A stretch of 37,049 nucleotides of DNA, taken from NCBI RefSeq assembly GCF_022808615.1, contig NZ_JAKZKS010000023.1, forward strand, positions 20,908-57,956, read 5' to 3'. A program made the translations under genes and the position numbers. Each line of letters starts with the position of its first letter. Positions within the stretch are counted from its first letter, which is position 1. This DNA comes from Bacillus sp. FJAT-47783. Its GTDB lineage: Bacteria > Bacillota > Bacilli > Bacillales > Aeribacillaceae. The notes beneath the pieces were generated by a model. That model was not told the DNA's origin. It searched no databases and worked only from the letters and a program-made list of their open reading frames with translations. Positions 17,891 through 28,162 of the stretch are shown piece after piece.

Positions 17891-18020
17891 ATAAAAGTGC
17901 AGGCCGTTCGCTAAAGCGACGTACAAACGGGACCATTTCAGTAGGAGATAAATGAAACTCGGGCAACATATCGTACGGATGAAATGGGAAGTTTGCTAGC
18001 CACTAATGCCCGGAGTTAGA
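17891..18020. repeat. Divergent or chimeric copy of the dispersed repeat (3 of 7)
   Basis: It begins ATAAAAGTGCAGG as the copy at 5561 does, followed by GTTCGCTAAAGCGA. It then diverges, with fragments such as GGACCATTTC and AAACTCGGGCAAC. It lies in the 327-base gap between sspF and veg, in which I see no gene. Membership in the family is uncertain. Confidence 0.35.
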
Positions 18021-18078
18021 GGCAACCAACTATGAACAAAATTGTCCACATGTTGGAATTTTATAATTTACTTCACAA

Positions 18079-18104
18079 CAAAAAAGCAGCAAACATGTTG
18101 TCTA
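18079..18104 (-). terminator. veg terminator
   Basis: An imperfect stem (AGTAG...CTGCT with an inner CAA/TTG) starts at the veg stop codon and is followed by TTTTTTG on the minus strand. Confidence 0.65.
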
Positions 18105-18365
18105 CTGCCCACCAAAAGCTATACCTGTATCATCTAAAAACGTGAGTTGAACTGTTTCTGTTAGCACATCTGCATAACTGTATGAAACTCGTTCAAAAGA
18201 ATTTTCCTCCTGATCTAACTCAATTATAAATACAGAAGGATAAGTTTCTGCTAATATACCTGATCGTTCAATGGTTTTTCTTCTACCACCGTTTGCCTTT
18301 AACGTTAAACGGCGACCAAGATTGCAGTCCAATGCTTGTTTAATATCAGACAGTGTTTTTCCCAT
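18102..18365 (-). CDS. veg: Veg protein
   Basis: A protein of 87 residues that begins [13 protein letters not shown] and contains [20 protein letters not shown], a short SH3-like fold of the Veg family. In B. subtilis Veg is very highly expressed and was reported to influence biofilm formation and spore outgrowth; the molecular role is unclear. The ATG has GAGGTGG at 5 bases and fits the family N-terminus. The frame can be read 13 codons further upstream, but the -10 box of the proximal promoter lies there. Two strong promoters precede it. Confidence 0.95.
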   Translation of the reverse strand: MGKTLSDIKQALDCNLGRRLTLKANGGRRKTIERSGILAETYPSVFIIELDQEENSFERVSYSYADVLTETVQLTFLDDTGIAFGGQ

Positions 18366-18385
18366 CGCAACCACCTCACATATCC

Positions 18386-18414
18386 AGTATACACGAATTG
18401 ACAAAAACAGTCAA
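18386..18414 (-). promoter_or_regulatory. veg proximal SigA promoter
   Basis: TTGACT (18414-18409), 17 bases, TATACT (18391-18386) on the minus strand. The expected start point is only about 14 bases before the ATG, so the leader is little more than a ribosome-binding site, as in B. subtilis. Confidence 0.85.
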
Positions 18415-18425
18415 ATAAATTTTTA

Positions 18426-18455
18426 ATTATATCAACATCCATTTAATATTGTCAA
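18426..18455 (-). promoter_or_regulatory. veg distal SigA promoter
   Basis: Perfect hexamers TTGACA (18455-18450) and TATAAT (18431-18426) with an 18-base spacer, about 40 bases upstream of the proximal promoter. The remaining 200 bases up to the yabG stop hold no gene that I can see. Confidence 0.8.
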
Positions 18456-18650
18456 CAAAATATTTTCTACATCGTTCCCAAAATATCTACAAATATTTTC
18501 ACCAAGTAAAAAGAAAATATGTATGCCCATATTTTTTCAGATCCAGCCCAACTCCTTCTCCCTATCGCTCTTTATCTTGAAGCAGTCGGTTAAAAGCTTA
18601 CCACGAAGTGAGTATACACATGTTGAAATGTTGTTTTCCTATTACGTTGT

Positions 18651-18681
18651 AAAGATATAAATCCGCATTTTATGCGGATTT
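18651..18681 (-). terminator. yabG terminator
   Basis: A perfect 10-bp stem (AAATCCGCAT and complement, 3-base loop) overlaps the yabG stop and is followed by ATATCTTT on the minus strand. Confidence 0.78.
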
Positions 18682-19561
18682 ACTCATCGTCATGCTTATT
18701 AAATGGCATACCAGAACGCAATACACCACGTGTTTCAATTCCACCCAACCCCTTCTCTCTCGTTAATGTATTCCGCAATACTTCCCATACATTGACCCTC
18801 TCAACAAACGGTGTAAAACTAATTTTTGAAACGATATATACTGGGTCTAATGCATGAATATTGACTCGAGAAGGCGAGCTAGCAAAATTAGCACCTGCTC
18901 GAATAATCGATTCAAAGTGAGATTGACAAGCTCCTGCAAAAATGACGAGCTGATCTAAATGGGGTATTTTTTTTCTCGCATTTTTTACTGTTTTTACAAA
19001 ATGTAAAGAATGGCGGTAAGCTCGAATATCAGAAATTTTCCCTTTATTTTTCGAATACGCATCATGGCCAGTGATAACGAGAATATCTGGTCGATATTGG
19101 TCAATTAAGTCTCCTACACGTTCTGGCATTTCCGTTTCTTTACAATACACACCATAAACAGGAACACCTATTTGTTCATATAATGATAAACACTTTTTTA
19201 AATATAGTGGGTCACCATCAATATGAAGAACCCGACCTGGAATATGAAATAGTTGATCTTGGAAGCTATAAGCAGATGTCGAATAATATTCTTGTTTTTC
19301 GCGTGATAGCTGATGGTCTTGCTTTAACAAATATAACGATTGTTCAATCCTATCATGCTCAATTTGTTCCCTGCTATTGATTTCTTGTTTATTGACAATG
19401 ACTAAATCTTCAAGTGGTGCGTCTGCAATTAACCTCATATCTTGACCACATAATATAGCCATCGTTTTACCACGCTTATCTTCCTTTAGTTCAATAACTC
19501 GAAATAAGAGATCGAAATTATATGATTTTCTTGCTACAACTGAACCTACTTTTATTTCCAT
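18680..19561 (-). CDS. yabG: Sporulation-specific protease YabG
   Basis: A protease of 293 residues that processes spore coat and cortex proteins (in B. subtilis SpoIVA, SafA and YeeK among others). The N-terminus is a small barrel (VGSVVARKSYNFD). The catalytic part carries ITGHDAYSK with His166 and FAGACQSHFES with Cys212, the probable active-site residues. The ATG giving MEIKVGSVV has GGAGTG upstream and fits relatives; a start 10 codons earlier does not. A very good SigK promoter precedes it, so it is expressed late in the mother cell. Two plus-strand genes separate it from ksgA. Confidence 0.95.
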   Translation of the reverse strand: MEIKVGSVVARKSYNFDLLFRVIELKEDKRGKTMAILCGQDMRLIADAPLEDLVIVNKQEINSREQIEHDRIEQSLYLLKQDHQLSREKQEYYSTSAYSFQDQLFHIPGRVLHIDGDPLYLKKCLSLYEQIGVPVYGVYCKETEMPERVGDLIDQYRPDILVITGHDAYSKNKGKISDIRAYRHSLHFVKTVKNARKKIPHLDQLVIFAGACQSHFESIIRAGANFASSPSRVNIHALDPVYIVSKISFTPFVERVNVWEVLRNTLTREKGLGGIETRGVLRSGMPFNKHDDE

Positions 19562-19636
19562 ACTCTTCACTCCACAAACGGGGAATTTCATTCTTAGGAT
19601 ATATCCAACTATTAAATGTTAAGATCCATTCTTCTT

Positions 19637-19663
19637 TAGCCTATGAATTCTTTTATAAAAGGT
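19637..19663 (-). promoter_or_regulatory. SigK promoter of yabG
   Basis: AC (19663-19662), 16 bases, CATAGGCTA (19645-19637) on the minus strand. This is an exact match to the SigK pattern AC-N16-CATAnnnTA, about 70 bases before the yabG ATG. Confidence 0.75.
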
Positions 19664-19756
19664 GACTTCTTATTCTATTGACACAACTTACAATCAGGTA
19701 TATCTTTTTTTCCAACAATTAGGTGTTATTAGAGAAGTAACGTTAACCAAAAATAA

Positions 19757-19925
19757 GATGGAAAAAGCGCCTTGTTCAACCTCAGTCAAATATGTTCTTA
19801 CAACGAAAAGACGCTTTTTCCCTTTACGGTGACACATTTTTGACTCAAGGGGCTAGGTGGCTTTCACTGGACACTAAAGACTCGATTAACCTTTGAACAC
19901 TTTATAAAAAATGAAATAAATTGTG
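19757..19925. repeat. Dispersed intergenic repeat copy (4 of 7), left of the VanW gene
   Basis: It starts GAAAAAGCGCC, contains ATGTTCTTACAACGAAAAG and the core CTCAAGGGGCTAGGTGGC, then CACTGGACA and CACTTTATAAAAAATG. Together with the yabG promoter it fills the 391-base gap between yabG and the VanW-domain gene. Confidence 0.8.
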
Positions 19926-19952
19926 ATAGTAAAAATAAAGTAGGAGTGTCTT

Positions 19953-20873
19953 ATGAACTTATTATTTGTTTTATTACTTCTCAATCCTCTTTCTAATAGT
20001 TATTCCGATCACTTGTCGTTAATACATAAAGGTGATCTCGTTGACAGCCTATCTCGTGATGAGTTTGTTTTACCTCCCTTTAAACATTTAATTAACAACA
20101 ATAAGCTTAATCAGTATATAAACAAGTTGGAAAAGGAAGTTTATGAAGAGCCTGTTGCCGCGTATATTGATGAATATGGGAAAATAATCCCCGACATACC
20201 TGGACAAAAATTGGATAAAAAACAATTTCTTGCAAGCTTTTATTCTTATTTTTTTACAACTGGCCCTGCTTCGATGGAAATTCCTGTTAACCTAATTTAT
20301 GCAAAAGTTGACAGTGAGCTACTGGCAAATATCCGAACTAAACGAATAAGCTCTTATATCACATACTTTAATAGTCAAAATCATCCGCGGACCCACAATA
20401 TCGAATTAGCTACTAAAGCCATCAACAACTATGTCATTTTTCCAGGTGAACGTTTTTCTTTTAATCAAGTAGTGGGAAAGCGGACAATTGAGAAAGGATA
20501 TTTACCCGCACCTGTCATTGTAAAAGGGGAAGTGACCGAAGGAGTAGGAGGAGGAATTTGCCAAGTGTCTTCCACTTTATTTAATGCTGTAGACAAGGCA
20601 ACTGTTCAAATCATCCAGCGTTATTCTCATTCAAAAAGAGTTCCTTATGTCCCCCCCAACCGTGATGCCACGGTCAGCTGGTATGGTCCCGATTTTATTT
20701 TTAAAAATCAGCATAACCAACCTCTACTAATACAAGCAAAGGTAAGCGGTGGACAATTGATTGTTGATATTTACTCATCAGAGGATATCCACATCGAAAA
20801 GAAGCGTGAAGTTCCAAACGCTCCAAAAAAACTGCCAAGTGAAGTCGATACAAATAAACATATTTTGGATTGA
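19953..20873 (+). CDS. VanW-family protein
   Basis: A protein of 306 residues. A short hydrophobic N-terminus (residues 2-12) without the usual lysines may be a signal peptide or anchor. The VanW domain spans about residues 131-265, with PGERFSFNQVVG (164-175) and the hallmark GGGICQVSSTLF (199-210). No G5 domain is present. VanW proteins are common in Firmicutes (YoaR in B. subtilis); their function is unknown, probably at the cell surface. AGGAG lies 6 bases before the ATG. It is on the strand opposite to its neighbours, is absent from this place in B. subtilis, and is bracketed by two direct copies of the dispersed repeat. Confidence 0.88.
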   Translation: MNLLFVLLLLNPLSNSYSDHLSLIHKGDLVDSLSRDEFVLPPFKHLINNNKLNQYINKLEKEVYEEPVAAYIDEYGKIIPDIPGQKLDKKQFLASFYSYFFTTGPASMEIPVNLIYAKVDSELLANIRTKRISSYITYFNSQNHPRTHNIELATKAINNYVIFPGERFSFNQVVGKRTIEKGYLPAPVIVKGEVTEGVGGGICQVSSTLFNAVDKATVQIIQRYSHSKRVPYVPPNRDATVSWYGPDFIFKNQHNQPLLIQAKVSGGQLIVDIYSSEDIHIEKKREVPNAPKKLPSEVDTNKHILD

Positions 20874-20905
20874 CCGAGGTTGAAACCATTACTTATATAA
20901 ACGTT

Positions 20906-21066
20906 AAAAGAACATAAGAGCAAGTCTGATCTGCCTCAGACAAAAATGTTCTTACGACGAACAGTGCTTTTTGCCTTTGCGGCGTCACCTTTATGACTCG
21001 AGGGAATAGGTGCTTGACATTGAAGACTCCATTTATCCCTGAAAACTTTATCAAAATGATATTTTT
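20906..21066. repeat. Dispersed intergenic repeat copy (5 of 7), right of the VanW gene
   Basis: It contains ATGTTCTTACGACGAACAG, the core CTCGAGGGAATAGGTGC, GAAGACTCCATTTA and GAAAACTTTATCAAAATGAT. It has the same orientation as the copy at 19757. Confidence 0.8.
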
Positions 21067-21148
21067 AAAAAAACAACAAAATGTCCATAACGAACTGTTC
21101 AAATTTTGTATAGATTATAGAAGAGAATAAACATTTGGCGGTTAAAAT

Positions 21149-21682
21149 ATGGAAAATAATCAGAAGGCGCTATTAGGGTCATGGATACAGGCTAGTGGAA
21201 CTGTTCTTTCAGCTATTGGAAGCACCCCTACAAACGTCATTAGCGATGATCTATTAGATGACCTTAATTTATTAGGAAACGTCCTACAAGCAACGGGAAA
21301 TGCGTTAATAGCTGATACTGAAAAAGGTGTAACATTAGATAAAATAGGAAATATTGTTCAATCAATAGGAAACTCCACCGTCATTACAGGATTGCTTATT
21401 AATTTTGATGAAGAAACGAAACAAATCTTAAATATACAAGGAAATTGGCTTCAAGCCCTAGGTGGTGGTGTATCTTTTGCTGATGCGTTTGGACAAGAAC
21501 CATCGATTGACGTACTATTTAACCTATACGGAAATCTTCTTCAAACAATTGGAAACTCATTGCAAGCGATCTCTGGAGTAATAGATCTCAAAAATAAAAA
21601 CGGTCAAAAATTAAATGTAATTGGTAGCTGGGTACAAGCAATTGGCTCTATCCTTTCTTTCATAAGTCAGTTAAAATCATAA
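21149..21682 (+). CDS. Hypothetical protein with six ~30-residue repeats
   Basis: A protein of 177 residues, acidic to neutral, without signal peptide or cysteines. It consists of six repeats with the core G-[NS]-x-[ILV]-Q-[AST]-x-G. The core glycines are at residues 10, 43, 67, 98, 128 and 159, so the unit is about 30 residues. Each unit looks like an amphipathic or weakly hydrophobic helix. Similar repetitive proteins occur in other Bacillus genomes and are annotated only as uncharacterised (I think DUF6944-like, not verified). The site before the ATG (GGCGG) is a weak ribosome-binding site. The gene ends in a strong terminator shared with ksgA. Confidence 0.7.
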   Translation: MENNQKALLGSWIQASGTVLSAIGSTPTNVISDDLLDDLNLLGNVLQATGNALIADTEKGVTLDKIGNIVQSIGNSTVITGLLINFDEETKQILNIQGNWLQALGGGVSFADAFGQEPSIDVLFNLYGNLLQTIGNSLQAISGVIDLKNKNGQKLNVIGSWVQAIGSILSFISQLKS

Positions 21683-21691
21683 TATTGGTAT

Positions 21692-21736
21692 AACGAACCA
21701 TCAGTGTGGAATAAAAAGCCACACTGTCGGTTCGTT
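21692..21736. terminator. Bidirectional terminator between the repeat-protein gene and ksgA
   Basis: Two 8-bp stem segments (AACGAACC and CAGTGTGG with their complements) are separated by a 2x2 internal loop and have a 9-base loop. Plus-strand reading ends GTTTTCC; both converging genes end within 10 bases of it. Confidence 0.9.
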
Positions 21737-21740
21737 TTCC

Positions 21741-23181
<1,441 letters not shown>

Positions 23182-23254
23182 TTTTTCCTCCACAAATTTG
23201 AAACCTTTTTGTAATATTTAGCGTCTATGTATATGAAAAGGTCAATGATTTACC

Positions 23255-23283
23255 ATTATAACGTAAAAAAACAGAGGGTTAAA
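23255..23283 (-). promoter_or_regulatory. Candidate SigA promoter of rnmV-ksgA
   Basis: TTTAAC (23283-23278), 17 bases, TATAAT (23260-23255) on the minus strand. The -35 box and spacer lie inside the yabE terminator stem, so stop and restart signals overlap. Confidence 0.4.
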
Positions 23284-23297
23284 AATCCCCCTGTTTT
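23268..23297 (-). terminator. yabE terminator
   Basis: An 11-bp stem (AAAACAGGGGG with CCCTCTGTTTT, containing a G-U pair) is followed by TTTTACG on the minus strand, just after the yabE stop. Confidence 0.88.
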
Positions 23298-23301
23298 CTC
23301 G

Positions 23302-24501
23302 TTACTTTAAAACTCTTACTTTCACTTGTTTGCGGCCCCACCGGTAAGCAGATGACTTATCAGCAAAGAATACATCTATTTTATTTCCTTTAATCGCTGA
23401 TCCGGTGTCGGCTGCAACTGCATACCCATAACCTTCAACATACACTTTTGATCCGAGTGGAATAACATTTGGATCAACTGCAATCACTTTCGCATTTGGA
23501 TTTGCTTTTAAATTGAATCCTGTCGCGGTTTTTCCTGAACAACCATTACAAGACGCTGTATAAGCTGTAGCTACAGCAAAGAATTCTTTCGTCGAAGAAG
23601 TTGATCCACGCGATACGGTTGTCGATTGCGGTGGTGCTTTCGTGCCCACTGCAACAATTTTGTCGACACTGTCTTGTTTCGTAACAGTTTTAATTAAATC
23701 ACGTGCAACTTCTTTTCCATTTTCTAAAATAATTTCATAATGTTTTTCAGCCATTCCTTGTTTACCTGACTGAATGACTTTCTTTTTCCCGCGTTCTAAA
23801 TTTTGATCCTTTTTCTCAATGACATCATACGCTAAAGGTTCTTCCACTACATCGGTGACTTTTTCTACTCGTGTGACAACAACTTTGTTATGGTCTTTAA
23901 GTTTTGCCGTCAACTCAGGTTCAACCTTATCTAAATCCGCTAGCTTAATATTTTGCTCCTTTAAAAAGTCAGCGACCGTAGTCGAAGTTGACCAGATTTG
24001 TTGTTCTTTACCGCCAACATTTACCGTTACTTGCATTGCATGTTGAACGTTGAGCGTCATATCTTTTTTAATTTTAGCATCCAACGCTGGTTCAATTTTA
24101 TCATGCTCATTGAATGATATACTTTCTTCCTTGAGCAGCTCCTCCACTGTTTCAGCTGTTGTCCAAATGGTCCTTCGTTCTTCATTTACAGTTATTTGTA
24201 TGGGCTTAGCCTTTTTGTAAATGACGCTCATGTTATCTAGAACTTTCGCATCTTTAGAAGGTGATATATAATCTTCTTTTGCTATTTCTATATCTAAGTC
24301 TTCAAATAGGGCTTCAACTGTATCTGCATGCGTTCGAACTTGTTCCTTGTTTCCGTCAATATGTACTGTGACGGTCTCCTTTGTCCCTTCGTACGTGCCA
24401 TAAGCAGTTCCTGTTCCAAATAGACATACACCAACAGCGGAGAGGATCAGTCTATTTTTTTTCGAAAGATTTCCTAGTAATTTTTGTATGTTCGAAATCA
24501 C
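23302..24501 (-). CDS. yabE: YabE: cell-wall protein with DUF348, G5 and 3D domains (Rpf-like)
   Basis: An exported protein of 399 residues. A transmembrane/signal segment lies near residues 17-37. Three DUF348 (ubiquitin-like) repeats follow (KETVTVHIDGNKEQVRTHAD is the first), then a G5 domain (about 215-290). A C-terminal 3D (Asp-Asp-Asp) domain has AVDPNVIPLGSKVYVEGYG and AADTGSAIKGNKIDVFF. The layout parallels resuscitation-promoting factors of the YabE/Sps type, likely peptidoglycan lytic enzymes. The start is GTG at 24501-24499 behind AGGAGG at 7 bases; a longer reading would cross the perfect promoter. Confidence 0.92.
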   Translation of the reverse strand: MISNIQKLLGNLSKKNRLILSAVGVCLFGTGTAYGTYEGTKETVTVHIDGNKEQVRTHADTVEALFEDLDIEIAKEDYISPSKDAKVLDNMSVIYKKAKPIQITVNEERRTIWTTAETVEELLKEESISFNEHDKIEPALDAKIKKDMTLNVQHAMQVTVNVGGKEQQIWSTSTTVADFLKEQNIKLADLDKVEPELTAKLKDHNKVVVTRVEKVTDVVEEPLAYDVIEKKDQNLERGKKKVIQSGKQGMAEKHYEIILENGKEVARDLIKTVTKQDSVDKIVAVGTKAPPQSTTVSRGSTSSTKEFFAVATAYTASCNGCSGKTATGFNLKANPNAKVIAVDPNVIPLGSKVYVEGYGYAVAADTGSAIKGNKIDVFFADKSSAYRWGRKQVKVRVLK

Positions 24502-24528
24502 AAAAACGCCTCCTTCTCCTCCCGATGG

Positions 24529-24557
24529 ATTATATAGAGTAAATTGGAAACTGTCAA
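24529..24557 (-). promoter_or_regulatory. Consensus SigA promoter of yabE
   Basis: TTGACA (24557-24552), 17 bases, TATAAT (24534-24529) on the minus strand: both hexamers and the spacing are perfect. It lies about 28 bases before the GTG start. Confidence 0.88.
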
Positions 24558-24712
24558 CCCTCCTCACTTTTATTCAATATTATCCTAAAAAACTAGTGAA
24601 AAGGGAAGAAATAGTTATCGACACGTTATTCATTTTAGGAAAGGACACGTATACAAATTTAGAAGAACCATTGATATATTTGGTTTTTTCTGTCGTCAAA
24701 ACTTCGAACTTT

Positions 24713-25483
24713 TTATCGAGAAATGCCGAAAATTTTCATTGCATTTTCCGTCGTTACTCTGGAAACTTCTTCAATAGAAATTCCTTTAATTTCCGCTAAT
24801 TGCTCAGCCACAAACTTTACATAGCTAGGTTCATTTCTTTTACCACGATACGGATGTGGAGTTAAATAAGGGCAATCTGTTTCAATTAGTAACCGATCAA
24901 GTGGAATTTCTTTCGCCACTTCCTTTGGTTTTTTGGCATTTTTAAATGTTACGGGACCACCAAATGAAATGTAAAAATTCATTTCCATACATTGCTTTGC
25001 TACCTCTAAACTACCTGAAAAGCAATGCATTATCCCTCCAACCTCTTGAGCGTTCTCCTCTTTTAATATTTCCACGATATCTGCCGTTGCTTCCCGATTA
25101 TGAATAATAATTGGAAGTTTTACTTCTTTTGCAAGAGCAATTTGCTTACGGAATACTTCTTTTTGAACATCTTTTGGAGATTTATCCCAATAATAATCGA
25201 GGCCCATTTCGCCAATTGCTACTACTTTCGGATGGCTAGCTAGCTCTTTAATCCAAGCTAAATCATGTTCTGTCATATCAATGGCATCTACTGGGTGCCA
25301 ACCAACTGCAGCATAAATAAAGTCGTGCGCTTCGGTTAATTCCATCGCTCTATGAATCGTATCGCGATCAAACCCAACAACGACAATATGGGAAACTCCT
25401 TCATTCTTTGCTCTTTGAATGACCGTTTCTAAGTCATCTTCATATTGAACGGCATTAAGGTGAGCATGGGTATCAAAAAACAT
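24713..25483 (-). CDS. yabD: TatD-family metal-dependent DNase (YabD)
   Basis: A TIM-barrel hydrolase of 256 residues. Metal ligands are visible in FFDTHAHLNA, IGEMGLDYY (Glu), IIIHNREA (His), MHCFSGS (His) and LIETDCPYLTPHPYRGKRNEP (Asp). TatD enzymes act as 3'-5' exonucleases or endonucleases on DNA and possibly RNA; the cellular role is not settled. AAAGGA precedes the ATG. It lies between metS and yabE as in B. subtilis; the parS site lies 67 bases upstream of its start. Confidence 0.94.
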   Translation of the reverse strand: MFFDTHAHLNAVQYEDDLETVIQRAKNEGVSHIVVVGFDRDTIHRAMELTEAHDFIYAAVGWHPVDAIDMTEHDLAWIKELASHPKVVAIGEMGLDYYWDKSPKDVQKEVFRKQIALAKEVKLPIIIHNREATADIVEILKEENAQEVGGIMHCFSGSLEVAKQCMEMNFYISFGGPVTFKNAKKPKEVAKEIPLDRLLIETDCPYLTPHPYRGKRNEPSYVKFVAEQLAEIKGISIEEVSRVTTENAMKIFGISR

Positions 25484-25531
25484 TATTCGACATCCTTTCT
25501 TCGTTGTTTAACGATTTTTTCGACAATAGTA

Positions 25532-25572
25532 GAAGAGGTGCCAACCGTATGTTTCACGTGAAACACCTCTTC
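25532..25572. repeat. Inverted repeat enclosing parS
   Basis: GAAGAGGTG (25532-25540) and its perfect complement CACCTCTTC (25564-25572) enclose 23 bases that contain nearly all of the parS palindrome. The T-rich run TTTTTGAC follows on the plus strand only, so it is not an obvious terminator for metS, which ends at 25585 on the minus strand. Confidence 0.75.
25550..25565. promoter_or_regulatory. parS centromere site (ParB/Spo0J binding)
   Basis: TGTTTCACGTGAAACA is a perfect 16-base palindrome and an exact match to the B. subtilis parS consensus TGTTNCACGTGAAACA. ParB/Spo0J loads here as a CTP-dependent clamp and recruits SMC, aiding origin segregation. B. subtilis is known to have a parS near 4 degrees, the region of metS, which suits this position. 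I found no second copy in the window. Confidence 0.93.
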
Positions 25573-25584
25573 TTTTTGACTCAA

Positions 25585-27546
<1,962 letters not shown>

Positions 27547-27562
27547 CTAATTAAATATATAC

Positions 27563-27717
27563 AAGAAAAGCTCCAGCACTTTACTTAGCACGATAAGCAA
27601 ATGTTCTTACGACGAAAAGGGCTTTTTAAGGTTATTTGACTCGAGGGATAGGAGCTGGACAACAAAAGCTCCAGTAACCCTACGAACTTTTGATACATGT
27701 TATAAATTCTGATATTA
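27563..27717. repeat. Dispersed intergenic repeat copy (6 of 7), in the metS leader
   Basis: It begins CAAGAAAAGCTCCAG and contains ATGTTCTTACGACGAAAAGG, the core CTCGAGGGATAGGAGCTGGA and ATAAATTCTGATATTA at the end. It lies 28 bases upstream of the metS start codon, inside the presumed leader. Confidence 0.8.
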
Positions 27718-27748
27718 CAAGAAAGCCCTCGCCCTAATGGACGAGAGC
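27718..27748 (-). terminator. Terminator-like hairpin in the metS leader
   Basis: A 10-bp stem (27748-27739 with 27734-27725), loop of 4, followed by TTTCTTG on the minus strand. Two positions pair as G-U only in the minus-strand RNA; they would be mismatches in plus-strand RNA. It therefore acts in the metS direction, about 190 bases before the start codon. No gene upstream on this strand needs it. Confidence 0.6.
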
Positions 27749-27779
27749 GACACACTTCAAACAATTTTTTCTACATATT

Positions 27780-27838
27780 CTATGATACCATCATAGCCTG
27801 TTTAATCAAGAAAATATACATCTTTCTTTTGATTAAAC
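27780..27838 (-). other. Two stem-loops in the metS leader
   Basis: One is a perfect 7-bp hairpin with a 3-base loop (27780-27786 with 27790-27796). The other is a long stem of about 14 bp with a 2-base bulge (27800-27813 with 27823-27838). They precede the terminator-like hairpin in the metS direction. No AGTA box, TGGNACC box or SAM-riboswitch pattern was found. Confidence 0.5.
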
Positions 27839-27853
27839 TAGAACAGTCATGAC

Positions 27854-27866
27854 TTTTGTCGAAAAA
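27854..27866 (+). promoter_or_regulatory. Perfect Spo0A box between metS and abrB
   Basis: TTTTGTCGAAAAA is an exact 0A-box consensus. It lies about 36 bases downstream of the candidate metS promoter -10 box and 230 bases upstream of the abrB operator pair. Confidence 0.6.
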
Positions 27867-27901
27867 TCTATAGAAATACTTGTCCCTTTTAAAGAAAAAA
27901 C

Positions 27902-27931
27902 ATTATCAATCAAATAATAATAATATGTAAA
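27902..27931 (-). promoter_or_regulatory. Candidate SigA promoter of the metS leader
   Basis: TTTACA (27931-27926), 18 bases, GATAAT (27907-27902) on the minus strand. A leader of roughly 360 bases would result. The local sequence is very A/T-rich, so chance matches are likely. Confidence 0.4.
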
Positions 27932-28039
27932 TTTACCCTTTTATTTACATCGAAAGCAAAAATGACCAATTCTTCTCCGTGACATTACTAGATTTTTATC
28001 GATTTCCTTATTTTTTACAAACTTTTAAAAATAAAATTA

Positions 28040-28068
28040 TTGACGTTTTATGGAAACACTGTTATTCT
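28040..28068 (+). promoter_or_regulatory. SigA promoter of abrB
   Basis: TTGACG (28040-28045), 17 bases, TATTCT (28063-28068). It sits just upstream of the Spo0A boxes, as the B. subtilis abrB promoters do. Confidence 0.7.
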
Positions 28069-28086
28069 ATAAAGGAAAGCGATTTT

Positions 28087-28103
28087 TGTCGAATTATGAC
28101 GAA
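28087..28103 (+). promoter_or_regulatory. Tandem Spo0A boxes in the abrB leader
   Basis: TGTCGAA (28087-28093) and TGACGAA (28097-28103) are direct repeats with a 10-base period, so they lie on one face of the helix. The arrangement downstream of the promoter is that through which Spo0A~P represses abrB in B. subtilis. Confidence 0.8.
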
Positions 28104-28162
28104 ATACAAAAAGATAGATAAAGATAAATGAAATTTTATAACTGAGAGGGGAAATGATACTA

